Below, one piece after another: positions 1-12,615 of a stretch of 55,903 nucleotides of DNA. How positions within the stretch are numbered: position 1 is the stretch's first letter; each line of letters starts with the position of its first letter. The position numbers and the translations under genes were made by a program. This DNA is from Neelides folsomi (Eukaryota; Arthropoda; Collembola; Neelipleona; Neelidae): the NCBI GenBank assembly GCA_034687125.1, contig JAQGBZ010000390.1, positions 1-55,903 on the forward strand. The letters run 5' to 3'. A model generated the notes under the pieces. That model saw only the letters and a list, made by a program, of their open reading frames with translations. It was not told the origin of the DNA and did not search any database.

Positions 1-3000
1 TGTTGATTATTTTTCTCTTTGTCTTTTCTTGTTTTACGAAAGATAATTAATTACATCTTTATCCTTAATTAAAACAAATTAAATATATTTAAATATTCTG
101 ATAATTTAAGCTCTTTATACTAGATTTAGAGTAATAAAGTAGTTAAAATAGAACTATCACTAAAACAAATTCAGAACAAGAATAATTTTAAAAAAGGAAG
201 AATATTCAGTAAGTGTTCTAATGCATTAAAATTTGAACAACTATTCCTTTAACATTGCATTTTATAAATATTGAGAAAATTATTTAATTATACCGTTACT
301 AACGCTGAATTTAAAATAATTTTTGCGAGATATCCGTATTCTCCTCTAAAGGTTCAATATATATAATATAAATTTTATATAATTTTTAATACATTTACTG
401 TAAAAGGGAAAGTGAATGAAAGAAGATAATTTAAAAATTAAAAGCGGAAATGGTTGGATAGGGAAGGAAAAAAGCGGACAAGATTTCCCCCAAAATTTTA
501 GATCAATATGGTAGCGGAGAAAGAAAGGGTATTGAGGTATAGGAGAAGTTGAAGTGTTTTGGGTATTTCTCCCCTGGTGGGTTGAGTGGAATGTGGTGAG
601 TAATTTAAGAGCCGGGATCGATGTCTCTTCCTTCGGCTATCTCCTTCTATTATATGTATTTCAAATAGTCCTCTACTATGGTGGAAGTGGAGCTGTGAAT
701 GCCTGGAGAAGAAATCAACTTTGTAATTTCAGCCCATCTCCTTCAAGGATTTCATTAAATGGGAACGGGGAAAACCTTCGACCCTCAATTACTCTCGGGG
801 TGTTCTCGAGCAATTAACAATGCTTTACGTCTGTTATTGCTTGAGAATACACGTGATCAATTGAGATCTTCACCAAGGCTCCTCAACTTCAACTTCTTCC
901 AATTCATCTCCTCAGCTTACAATGAAACACGAAGGTATTAAATATTAATCTATGATTTAATATAAAACTCAAATTCAGTGTATTTCTCCATAAAGATAAT
1001 TCCAAATACTTACTTATGATACGAAATATGCATATTTTATTTACATAAAGACTTTAAGTTTTATTGTTGTAATATTCATCATAATATCAGTATACAGTAC
1101 TATCAGTACTGTTGATTTATTTTAAGTTATATAAAAGAATAAGTTTATATCTAAGTACTTTAGCTATACTTTACATACTCATACTATTACAAAAATTGTG
1201 AGAGCGTTTTACTATATTATTTATATGATACGAAAACAGAATGTTTAAATCCCCATCAGATTCACTTTCAATTCATTAAAATATTCTAAATATGATGTAT
1301 AGGACTGTGTATGTAGTTATAGGATAAATATGTAGTCTTTTAATAAGATTAAAATATTAGGAGCATTAAATTGAGTAGATGAGAATATTTAGGAAGTTTG
1401 TGAAATGTATTCTCTGTAAGTATATTAGAGAGCGAGTGCCGCAGCAGTAGCAGCAACGATGCGAGGGAGGTAAACAAAAGGATGAAAATTTGATATTGTT
1501 AGAGCGGAAGAACTGCCTTATTTTCCTCCCTAAAAATGGAAAGATGGAGAGGAGAAAAATCCATATCGGTGGTTTGTTTAGGAGATTTGAGGATTTCAGG
1601 GGTTTAAATCCTGAAGGGAAATTGAAGCTTCGAGACGCGACTCGCCTTTGTTTTCATCCTCCCTACTTCTGGGCATTTGTGTAATCTTAATGGAAAGAGG
1701 AGTGATAAAACAGAAGACCCGTCAACCCCATACACTCACCTTCCCCAGGTAACCAATTCCGAACCACCAGGTTCACTCAGTTCATTAAACAAACCACCCA
1801 AACCACTACGAGAAAACCATCATTTTAATATCTTACACTCAATGAGCACTTTTTCCATGTTTCTTCCAATGTCATGTAAAAATTTCATAAGCCTAGAAGA
1901 CTTTTTTTTACAAAATTGAAGCAAGAAATATTTGGCTGATCAAACCTGTGTTTTCTTTTGATGTAATGAAAATTCTGTCTTTTTTAATTCTTCGAATACA
2001 CATTTTGTATATGTTACAGAAACATCCGCATCTCTGCTTTGTATTTCATCAAGGTTTATCATTTTAAGGCGATCAAGTTATTCCCGCAAACCTTTGAGGA
2101 AGATGAATTGGAGAGAATTGAAAAATGACAAGAAATTGACGAGTCGCTTTCATCTCTTCTTTTATTATTTCGATTTCTCTTTTGAAAGTTATGATTTAGA
2201 AAAACTAAAAATTATAAATCTGGAAACCTTTTGGGATTTTAGCTTTAGCAATGAAATGGCTTGAAAGTTAATGAATTTTTATTCGGAAAGGCTACTACCA
2301 GTATTAAGTAAGTATAATTTAATTAATAATAAGTACGTACATTTGCGTATATTATAGTAAAAATTTGAAAAACGTACTTTAAAAAAGTATTAAATAGTAT
2401 TTACATATATTGTATTATCAATAATGTTTATTTTATAAGAGAAAAATATATTAATATTTGGAATGAAATTTATACGATATAAGTTCAAGTTTTAGCATTC
2501 GGTTTGATCTGACTGAGAATAAACCGAGGAAGAACGATTGGTGAATGGGAAGAGGTGAATAATTGAAGTCGGGTTTTATAAATCTTAACACGGCCATTAC
2601 ATCTCATTAAAACACAATGTGGATGGAATTTGGATTGTAAAGGCCAAAGGGAGAGAATGAAAGCTGAGTGTCGAGTTGACGTGATTTCCTAATTAGTGTT
2701 TATTGGAAAACCTTTTCTTTCATCATCCGCTTTGGATGTTAGTTAAAACCCTGTTCATTGACTCTCTTTCGTCCCTCAACATATTCAGATGGGATTTTGG
2801 TTTAAAAAGGACCAGAGCGTTCATTAAGACCAGACGTTGAATTAATCCGCTTCCCTTTCCCCTCCTTCGACTTCAAGGAACCGAGCGAATCCTTGAAATT
2901 CTATTCGTCTGCTCCACCGAACTTCCTAATAAGAATTTCATCTCTCAATAAATGTTTAATTGAACTTTCTCCGCTCGAGTGGGAATCAGGAGTTGGGTCA

Positions 3001-5327
3001 TCTCCACTTCAAAATGGATCTTAATTTCTTAAACATTGAATCTCCTCTCTTCACTTCACACTTCATCTCACTTGGCACATCTTCCCTCCCACGCCTCCTT
3101 TCATCTCCTCCGCACTCTTTCCAATCACCATTTTAAGTATAAAACCCCTCTCGGATATAATTGGCATTTATTATGGACAATTTCTTATTAAATATGTATT
3201 ACCATTATCATTAAAAAAACATTAAATTGCTAAATATTTAATAATTTTATACCAACTTAAATAAACTTTGTACTTAAATTTAATATACAATAGTATATTA
3301 CAATATACCTACTATAAATGTATTTTCTGTATACCAAGGTATACAAGTATACCTAAATGGATGTGAACTAATGGTAGATTGGGCAATGATTGAAATTTTT
3401 AGATGATGCTAGAGAAGTTGCAAGAGTTTGAAGATGTATTAAACAAAGGACATCGAGGGTCATTTTAGTTGGACGAGATGAAAGAAGTTGGTTTGATTGT
3501 GCGGGTTGGTGTGTGCTTGCCGTGGTCAGATTTCATTACACTTTCCTCTTCGCTCTGGATTAATTCGAGAGAGCAATAAAAGAGAGAAGTGAAAATATTT
3601 GGCTCGCGAAGGATTTGTGATGAGAGCCTCAATGAGAACCGCCGTCTCCATACCTTGCCGTTATTTCCACTTTCCTCCAGCGTGACTTCTCCGGGGGTCA
3701 ACAAATTAATTCCTCAAATCACATCAAAGAATTTCACACCATACAAACTCATTTCCTTCAATGGCTTCAACTCTTCACATCTATCACTCGCTTCACATGC
3801 ACGACGTACTTCTTTCAACTCTATTGTGTTGAGGGAATATTATTGATCTGGTTATTTGCTTGGTTAGTTAATTATAAATTGTTAGTACTCAATACACATA
3901 ATATGCTACATACAAATACAACACTTGTTCTTATTATACAGTTGAAATTTGAAAAGTTAATTTTAATAGTTATATTGTACAGATAGTTATATTAGTCAGT
4001 CGCTCAAGAGTCGTTCTAGTTGTAGTTAACGAATATCAAAGCTAAATCCCATAAAGAAAAATTGCTCATCTCTTTGGAAAACTTTTAATTACACGTAAAG
4101 GGGATCTCCAAATGAGTTTGATGGGGTGGAGATGAGAAGATTTCTCTAATAAAGGGAAATGTTCGTCCTTTTAATTCGCAAACAGCTCGAGGAGCAGATA
4201 AAAGTGGATTTAATTAACTTCTTCTCAGTTCATTTCTTCTTTAGCTATTCAACCTCGCCATCCAAAATGTCAAGCACAGTCTAAATGTCACTATCAAAGT
4301 CAAAAGGGATTGTCAAAATTGTTTAACCCCAAACTACGCACAATTATTGAATTTCCTTCATTGGATAATTCTTTCATTGACCATGAGTATAAAGGTTCAA
4401 CAATTTTCAAAAGTAGAATTAGGTTCTATTGTATTATCAAAACAGTAAAATATTAATTAATAAAATATTAAAATTATTAGTTAAATATGACCAAATAATG
4501 GGATGCGGATTGGGAGAATATTGAATATTAGATAGAATGGAAAGACGATGAGTTGAGTCGTGGGAGTTGAAGGAGATTTGAATTGACACTCTTTTAAAAC
4601 TCCCCTTTCATGAAACAATTTGAGAATGTAAATTGTTGAATAAGTAATGAGACAATGATTTGAGAATATTAGGTTGAAGAAGTCAATAAAGTGAATTAGC
4701 TTTTCCCCCTCGGCCCCCCTTAATCGAGTTGACATGAGGGAAAAATGGGGAAGTGTTGGAAGAAAAATGCAAATCCTCCTCCCGAGACAGATTCTCATTA
4801 AAAGGAAAGAAGGTCTTTTCTTCCGCACCAAGACCCACCATGGGTCCATCTTCGTCATCATCACCATTCAAAACCCCATAGTTACTTCCTCCGCTCCTCA
4901 TATTGAAATTCCACTTTCTGCCTTGCAAATTCAATTTTTATAGAAAAAACCTCATTTCCTTTCCAAATTACATTTCCTATCCTTCTCCCACTTTACAACC
5001 TCAATACATTGGAGGAATACAAAGTTGATCACATTATATTTTGGAGTCTAATTATTTTTATGCTGTTAAATTTATTGAATTAACCAGGAATTATTTATGG
5101 ATTACAAGGTATGTAGTTTAATATAAAAATTTAAACTAAATAAAAACAATAACATAAAATCACTATCGGTATATGAATCTTGCAATAAATGTATTTGAAT
5201 CATGTAAAATAACAATTGTGTATCATTTGAATCCGTGCTTATAAATATTTCTAAAATGACATAATAATACAGTATTGTTTATGTAGAGTATAAATTATAT
5301 TAGCACAAATATATCCTTGTGCTTCAA
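1..5327. other. Intergenic, no supported gene
   Basis: No reading frame here has an ATG, splice signals and protein-like composition together; open frames are short and several begin at TTG or GTG. The stretch alternates between very A+T-rich spacers and islands of higher G+C with purine/pyrimidine-biased strands (about 400-900, 1430-1900, 2490-3140, 3370-3850, 4060-4280, 4480-5010). The islands could be promoters, enhancers or non-coding exons of a gene outside the window, but nothing in the sequence decides this. Confidence 0.6.
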
Positions 5328-6225
5328 ATGAGCAATATATTATTTTCCGGAACTTCACTTGCATACGGGTTTGTAATGCTTTTGGAAACCCGGAAAATAT
5401 ATTACTAATTCGATTACACAATAAGTATGAACAGGAAAATATTATACACAGTTCAACTGAACAGACAAATCAAAATCGTCGACATTTCGGGGATTCTGTC
5501 TGGCTTAACTTGGATTATTCTCAACATAAAGAAGAATCGGAATGGGATGAAGGAGAAATTACCCCCGCAGGAGAACCTCCAAATCTGCCGTCAAGGCACA
5601 ATTCAAAGTATGGAATTAAACAACTCGAACCACTCGAAAGTCCAGAACTTCCAGCTACAAATTCAAAACATAAAGTAATTACATCAAATTCATTGTTAAT
5701 TAATACAAAATACATATTTCTCCACATGAGAGTCAATGGTATGCCTTTATAAAATATCTAAATGTACCTACACAGATACAATACAGATACAACTAAGATA
5801 CTTATATTACATTAAGATCTTGCCTAAGACCTTGCCTATTACTTAAATATTATTATAAATATAAACCTAAAGTTAAGTGTCTCATCGAAGACATCGATTG
5901 AAGTCCAGTATAATAGATGGATTAGTTGTAAGATGTTTTTATTGTGTTTGCTATAGCTTCTAAGAAATGTATCCTTTGTTGGTTGGTACAGAAGAAATGG
6001 AAGTTTAGTGATTTCAAGAATGATCCGGAAGTGCATCCGTTTGACAATCTTCCACCTGAGTCCGACATCGAGTCTGAGGAGGAAACAAAGGAACAAAGCA
6101 TAGCCAGGAAGTTGCGTCGAAAGATGATCGCACTTAACATTTTTCTAGCCGTCTTCGCTTTCCTCCTCGTCCTCCTTTGTTCTTTCCTTCCGATCGGGAT
6201 CCTTCTTGTACTCAAGGCTTATTGA
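5328..6225 (+). CDS. Small tail-anchored-type membrane protein, 3 exons
   Basis: Not recognised as a named family. Proposed exons are 5328-5368, 5452-5674 and 5992-6225, giving about 165 residues. The last two exons join in phase 0 at clear GT and CAG sites and are the firm part. The first exon starts MSNILFSG and is tentative: its donor (GTTTGT) is weak, but its phase fits. The N-terminal two thirds is polar and acidic (EEESEWDEGE region, later SDIESEEETKE). Then comes a basic patch (RKLRRK), one C-terminal hydrophobic helix of about 28 residues (IALNIFLAVFAFLLVLLCSF) and a very short tail. There is no signal peptide, so the likely topology is cytoplasmic N-terminus with a tail anchor. A similar architecture ends the gene at 8092-8445, suggesting a divergent local pair. 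Function unknown. Confidence 0.55.
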
Positions 6226-6450
6226 ATTTACCTTTCACGTCTTTCAATCTCACAACTCACAAGTTATTATGTATGTTACATGTATGTATATTACACTTAT
6301 GTATTTACAATGTGGTGATTTTTTGTGGATTAAATAATAATTTTAATTAATTTTTCTTTATTTAATCTCACTTTTAATTATTGTTTATTATGTATAAACC
6401 TAATCAAACACACTTTTAGAAGAATAATGGGGAAAATATAAGTTAAATTA

Positions 6451-6981
6451 TCATAGTAGCCTCTCAGTAATATAGAGTAAAATCAGGTGGAATAAAATTA
6501 GGAATTCTAGGGGAAAGGTTCGAGGTCCTTTGCAGGGATTTGCTAGTTGATCATCTTCAGTTTGACACCAATCTTTCATAATTGTCAACAACATGTCCTT
6601 TTCCATCATGGAGGATTCAAGCTTGGTGAATGCTCGAGTGCATTTGCATCCCTCTGATTGTGAACAGTAAAGTTGCTTATTTCTTAAGTTACACATCCTG
6701 GAAACGTTTTGTTTCGGCAACCTGCTCAAGCACATTGCATCACAATTCTCACGAGGATGTTCTCTGATGATCGTTGTAATTCTATTCACACATGTTGTGT
6801 GGATCGGTGAGCAAGGAGATCCAAAGTCGAGATTGGTCGTATCGTTTGAATTTCTTTTTGATGTACGTTTCCCGTCCCTGCCTGTGGTTTTCAATTTTAA
6901 AAATGATAGATCCTCTCGGTCATTAAAGATGGAAGCGATTGAGAAAAATAAAATGACAAATTTTCTAACAGCCACAGCCAT
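6451..6981 (-). CDS. Secreted cysteine-rich protein, single exon
   Basis: An intronless frame of 176 residues starting at ATG 6981-6979. Residues 1-20 (MAVAVRKFVILFFSIASIFN) form a basic then hydrophobic signal peptide. The mature part has ten cysteines, grouped after residue 55. The pattern YC-x5-C-x-C, followed by a Leu-rich helix and a further Cys, matches the layout of the two proteins at 53.4-54.7 kb. The last 18 or so residues are hydrophobic (FPLEFLILFHLILLYITERLL), as in GPI-anchored or tail-membrane proteins. It lies head-away from the preceding plus-strand gene, the two 3' ends being about 225 bp apart. Probably an extracellular surface protein; substrate or partner unknown. I infer the relationship to the distal pair from cysteine spacing only. 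Confidence 0.7.
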   Translation of the reverse strand: MAVAVRKFVILFFSIASIFNDREDLSFLKLKTTGRDGKRTSKRNSNDTTNLDFGSPCSPIHTTCVNRITTIIREHPRENCDAMCLSRLPKQNVSRMCNLRNKQLYCSQSEGCKCTRAFTKLESSMMEKDMLLTIMKDWCQTEDDQLANPCKGPRTFPLEFLILFHLILLYITERLL

Positions 6982-7725
6982 TTTCAATTCTATGTAATTA
7001 GTATAAATAAATGATTAAAATACAGATAAATACGATCGACTCGGATCTTCTTATCGAAATCTTACTATCTGAAAATTTTTTTTATTTGCGTACATAACAG
7101 TACAGTTATTAGCCATGTATCCTACATTAGTATTCATATATCCATTACCAGCATCCGGCTCTTCCGTTAATGATGACTGTTCTTGACTTCTTAATGAGTG
7201 AAACCCGAATCTTTAGTTGTGATCATCATTTTAGTGAACATTGTAATGGTATTGAATAGAGTATAAGTAATAAGCTATAAAAACCTTAGAAATTCATTGT
7301 CGTTGTATAATCTTGGATGTATTATTATTATGTAGGATTTTTACTTTCACTTACAGTTTACAGCTTTACAGTCTTAAATTACAAAATCGCAATGAGGTAA
7401 AAGATACGATTGTTTTAAAATAAGTGTTAAAACAAGTCCTAAATTTGGATAACTTTAAAAACTGATGAAATGGTAAAAAGTAAAAATTATTTATTTTCAT
7501 TTCTATTTAATTTATTGCTTAACAATACACAATACAAATACCGCTATACTATTATTATAATGCAAATTGTTTACTGCTTGCTTTGTAAAAACCATAAAAT
7601 GCAAATAGGATAATATACACATTAAATGTTTTTATAAAGATGTACTATATATATTTATAATACAATATTCACGTAGTGTTACAATTTGATTTCTTTATTA
7701 AACAAAAAATTATTTTACTTTAAAG
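6982..7725. other. Intergenic, promoter region of the minus-strand secreted gene
   Basis: A+T-rich sequence between the start of the secreted Cys-rich gene and the first possible exon of the next plus-strand gene. No coding signal seen. Confidence 0.6.
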
Positions 7726-8445
7726 GATGGTCATCGGAAGAAGTCTCGTAAATCTACAAACTTAGAATTACACAATGTAAGCAATCATACATACGATTTG
7801 TAGTGATTAAGGCACAGATATTTAATATGAAATGTATTGACTCCTTTAATTTAAAAAATATTTTAACTATTCTAAGGACATTCATCGGAATCAGTCCAGA
7901 TCCATCTTTAAAAGCCCATCATCATCATCATGATGTAAAGTTATAATTTTGTATAATGTTATAAAACAAATAATATATTTTAGTGTTCACTGGTATTTTT
8001 GTTCTCAATTAATTGCTCAAAAAATTGCTCAATATTTATAAAAAAACAATCTTTGGAGTGAATGTGATTAATTGTGAATGGTTAATAAAAGGCTTCTGAA
8101 GATCCTAACACTGACTATGAGAGCAAAACTGAAGAAGAGTCAAAAGAGTCTGAAGTGATTGTGAGCAGTGCAGAAGTTCCTAAAGATAGCTCCCATCCAC
8201 ATCCAACAGAGTCGACTACAACAACCGAACCCACTCAAGTTTCCAATTCAGAATTAAATATTGATGAAGAGGAAAAGCAAGAAGAGACAAAGAGAAAATC
8301 GAGTGAGACCAAACATGTCGGGCTGAAAGTTTGTGGTGTTTTCGCCATTTTTCTCTTACTGATCATCCTTCCTTTTGTTTATCATTTTTTAATCCACCAG
8401 ACACTTTTCCCTATTCCAAAAAAGAAACCTCCAATATATTATTAA
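7726..8445 (+). CDS. Small acidic membrane protein, 3' exons (5' end unresolved)
   Basis: The firm part is a terminal exon 8092-8445 (acceptor AAAAG at 8087-8091) that stays open for 117 residues. It is very acidic and Ser/Thr-rich (SEDPNTDYESKTEEESKESE), then basic, then one hydrophobic helix (VCGVFAIFLLLIILPFVYHF), and ends in KKKPPIYY. A candidate upstream exon 7726-7776 (GAT GGT CAT CGG ... AAT|gtaagc) is phase 0 on both sides. A near-copy of its start (GACATTCATCGGAATC) sits at about 7878 but runs into a TGA in phase 0. I could not find a convincing initiator ATG. The layout resembles the gene at 5328-6225. Function unknown; probably a single-pass or tail-anchored membrane protein. Confidence 0.5.
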
Positions 8446-11400
8446 TCGCATACTAATCCCTTATACCTTTAATATAATTTACTTTTACAATTACAGTTAA
8501 TATCTTAAGAAAATGGGTTTTAAAGCTGAGTAATGCTTGTGAATAATAAAATGTTTGTTGAATCTTCATCTCTTTACTGTAATAGGTGTACCTAATAATA
8601 ATTGCAACTTTATAAATATTTTTGCGCGGGATAGAAAATTCTCCATCAGTAATGAGATAATAATTGAGAGGTCAAAAATGACATTTTAAGCCATTCTTTC
8701 CAGATGTGGGACTTTGAATTTGATTGGACAAGAGTGAATTGAAACGTGAAGAATTTGATGAGGTCGAATTGAGTTTCGGGTTGATAGACGGGCGAATTTA
8801 AATGGGATTAAAAAGGGGAAGGTTGATTGAGCGTGGGAGATTTCATTGGCGTCTCCCCTCATTTGCACTTAAATGAGACGAGGATGGTTTGTTATTCTGA
8901 CCTCCTCTGCGAGGAGATTAAGACACACTCATTTATTCCGCCATCACCTTCACCCTCCCAGAAAACTTCCCTGTCTCACCAGGAAGGAAATGGAGGAATG
9001 GTGTAAAGTGGAGATGTGCCTTCCTCGTAGATTAAATTCCCAATTTAAGGCAGAGAGGGGTGAGTTGGAGATTTAAGGACACATTTCACCCTCAAATCCT
9101 CCTCACATTCACTTTCAATAGAGAGAAACTCATTTGTTTTCATTACCACGTCTTTCACTATGGATTTGGTCTCTTTCTCCTTTCTCGATCATGCTCTGCA
9201 AACATCTCACCTACATCATATAACTCTTTCCTTTCTCTATCAATATCATTCAATTCTAATTTCAATTATAATCTAAATCTAATCTACCAATAATGATTCA
9301 TCCATTCATCATTGGTAGAAATATTTTAATTAATTTTATTTTAATCAAGCTTTTACTACTAATATGTACATACTAATTGTATATACAGAATAAAATACAG
9401 ATACAAAGAATATGGTACAAAATGATGCAGAGAAATAAAATTTTAATTGTGATTAACTAAATAATTTTGATCAAAATTGAGTAAATATGAGAATGGGAAA
9501 AAATAGTTCCATCGGGGGTAATGAATTTTATTAGGGGGTATTAAGCCCCTCATGGTCCTATGAGGGAGAGAATCAATTACGTTCATCGTACTCGGCTCTT
9601 CCTAATGACCGTCCACTTCTTCATCAAAGACTTACAGTTTATATTTGGTTTATATGAAGTCAAGCTGTGAAGCCCGCTTCGTCCCATCGACCCTCTCGCC
9701 CTTTTTTATAAATATACGTTGGAGGAACGGGAGAAGGAAGTTTGACGAAACCGTGGGATGTCGTCGGAAATGGATACAATTACGCTTGAGAGTGAAAAGA
9801 GGGAAAGTTAGGAGCGGATTAAATATCATAAATGATGCATTGCTATTCCTATAATACTTCCATGATTTAATGCCCATAATTTTCCACCAATTTGATATAC
9901 CGTTAAAGTATCAAATACAAATGGAGATATTTAATATAAATGGGCTCTGTACAGATATGTCTCTATATGTACGAGATATAACAGTATATCATTATATGGT
10001 ACATTATATCGTAGTTATACAATTTCCTTACATTTAACCCCAAATCTCCCCTTAACCCCTAATTATGTGAATACATTTAGACAGGAATGAAAAATAGGCA
10101 TGGAGTGAAAATAAGGTTTTTTTCAGCTGAGGATTCAAAGACATTAGGAGGATTTAAAAGTGATTAGATTTTCTTTCTTTGCCATCTTGAGCCCAAGTGG
10201 GTTGTAAAGTCAGGACCGTCATATTGGAAGAGGAGGGAAAAGACGATCACCGGGGGATGAGAGATAAGGTGGGGAATTCTCCCCTCTTCCTAATTTAATT
10301 TCCTCTATTGGGGGGATGGATGAGGTTTCAGGGGGGCTTTTGAAGACCAGTTCCAACTGCACCCTTGTGCCTCTTTCCTCACCTTTAATTATCGAAAAGT
10401 GAGGCGGAAATTACCCCACTTCTCCTCCCACATACATATTACACTCATACCATACGGATCATACCATACATGTTGGAGTAAAATGTCTTTGCAATTTGAG
10501 TTCGTTTAGGTTTATAGCATTAGCTTTAAAGGTTCTACGAATCAGGAAAGAGATCCAAAGGTGGACGCAATTTCGTCCAGAGGTTTTATATGGAGGGAGA
10601 ATTGGTGGGAGATACGAGGAGAGCCGGTTGGGTCAACAGACTTTTAATTTCGACCCGAGTGTCCAGAAGAGATCGATTGGGTCCACAAAGAGGAAATTGA
10701 ATATTTTACCCACCTTATCTCTCCAACACCTTCAACACCTTCGACGTCAAACCTCGAAATTTCATTCTCTTCCCTTTAACCTTTTACTCATTACTCATAC
10801 GGATCAGCTCCATGCAAGCAAATTGCATTTGGTGTTCAACACTCTCCCTCCTATCATTTCAATGAATAAATCAATATTAAGCTTAAAGGTCCAAATTGAT
10901 ACCAACAAAATATTCCCATTCTTTATTTTAAATTTTGAATGTAAATGAGAATTAATGTTGTCATTAATAAAGATTTTAGGAACCAAAATCTTCTTGGTTG
11001 TAGTTTTTGAGTTTGGATTTAAGCTAAAATTCTGGTTGAGAGTGAAAATGCTCAAGCTCAAGATACAAGACCCAACTGGATGTCTTACTGTCTTATTTAA
11101 TAGCGTTTTAAATTAAATGTAATTAATCGCGAATTAAAAGTTTATTAAAAAGGCTGGGAAGAGAGCGGAGGGTACGGCATGAACTTCGTGGATTTGAGAG
11201 AGCGTCAGGAGGCATTTGGAGTCATTTAATTAGGATGGATCCGTTAATTGGATTACACTCACTTCCTTTAATTAACATTTCTCATCTCTCTTCTCCTGAA
11301 AGGACTACGTGTAGGAAGCTTCTGCTACTTCCATATAACACGACCCCAAAATTAAATTTTGAATATTAACCTTATTTAATCGTCACCATAAATTTCAACT

Positions 11401-11741
11401 TTTCACCTCATCATTATATTTCCGCTAAAAGGAGATTATATGAAATTACTCCGATGTTACCACAATTGCTTTTACCATCCAAATACCACAGAATATTTCT
11501 TAATTATTGAAATATTTTTAGCTTAATTAAATCATATTTAACATGTTATTAAATCATGTTATTTATTAATGAAAGCACTAATAATAATATACGCAAACAA
11601 TTAGCGGTAAAACTAACTAACGATAAGTACTGATATACAATATTAATAATCAATAAAATATTTAGTATAAACATGATAATCACTTTATAATTTATTTTGA
11701 AATCATTGTATTTACAAATGAAATTGGCTATTTGAAATTAT
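8446..11741. other. Intergenic, no supported gene
   Basis: About 3.3 kb without a convincing exon. G+C-richer, strand-biased islands (about 8690-9290, 9480-9870, 10080-10950, 11150-11470) alternate with A+T-rich blocks holding TATAC-like runs. The longest open frame (10496-10948) begins with TTG and lacks other support. The islands may be regulatory. Confidence 0.55.
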
Positions 11742-12615
11742 TTATGAATTGTTCGTTGGGGGTTTAAATAAGATATGAAATTCCCCTTCAATAGCATCGT
11801 GGAGAAATCCTCTTAATAGCCTGGCAGGGATTTCTCCGAATTTCTCAAATCCTTCGTGTGGTTTCTCCTGCGGGCGGCCGAAGTATTTGGCCACTGCAAT
11901 CAAATTGTCTTTTGCACAGGCGATGACCTGGTTGGCCGTGACGAGGGATTCAAACGCGGCTTGGGCAAGGACCCGACATAACTGAACGGCGTACAAGATC
12001 TTCTGGAGTCCCTGACTCAATTTCCCCAATTCGTCCCCAACGTCGATGGAAAGCTCCTCGAAAATGGCGGTGCGATGATGAGAAAAAGTGAGGGAGATGG
12101 TGGAGAGTTGATGAAGGATTTTTCTCAGCCTCGCGGCGTAGTTTGCGTAAAGGCCGTAAATCTTGGCAGTTTCCTCGACCATCATGGTGATATTAGGATG
12201 AACCAAGTTGCCTTGTCGGATCGAGTTGGTCGCATGGGAAATTCGCTCTTGCAGATCGCTCACATGCCGAATATTCTCCTTGATGGGGATGAGAGTGTCT
12301 TGGTAAGAGGACCGAATCTTCCACATGTCCTTCATGAAATCTGCAATATCCACCACTTCCCCGGCATTAACCGACCAATGGCTGACATGAGCATCATATT
12401 TACGCCTAGAATAAAATTTAATTTAACTAAAAATGTAGAAGTTATACTATTAATCATTAAAGTGTTATTTATTTATTATTATATGCAATGGTATTCAATG
12501 GGCTTTTAATATCATTCCAACTAATGGATAAACTTACAGGTGATTTTCTGGGAAAGGAATGATGTCAATGAAATTTGGTGGATTAAATAACCCTCCCATT
12601 TGTGTGAAGAATTGC
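11742..12615 (-). CDS. Unknown alpha-helical protein, last two exons
   Basis: Not recognised. The terminal exon 11742-12405 and penultimate exon 12538-12615 join in a consistent phase (CT|G) at GT (12537-12536) and TAG sites. They give about 246 residues: a segment with GGLFNPPNFIDIIPFPENHL, then a long helical, soluble region with regular hydrophobic spacing, ending FKPPTNNS. No signal peptide or membrane helix is seen in these exons. The terminal exon has higher G+C than its surroundings, as expected for coding sequence. Upstream on the minus strand, a possible first exon starts at ATG 12825 (MNDFTLEILNHWFSTIEKIK). It contains an IEKIKSTYRDQFW stretch that echoes MWKIRSSYQDTL of the terminal exon, but only a weak GTTTGG donor would join it in phase. 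The 5' end is therefore open. Confidence 0.6.

Noticed and set aside
1490..1919. Two overlapping open frames suggestive of a small basic protein
   Set aside because: Neither has a clear ATG plus coding composition or splice partners; likely chance.
10496..10948. Open frame of 150 codons on the plus strand
   Set aside because: It begins with TTG, has no nearby ATG or splice context, and its predicted protein is low in recognisable structure. The length is plausible by chance in a G+C-richer island.
12075..12509. Plus-strand open frame of 144 codons
   Set aside because: It is the antisense shadow of the terminal exon of the minus-strand helical gene, whose splice sites and phase are consistent.
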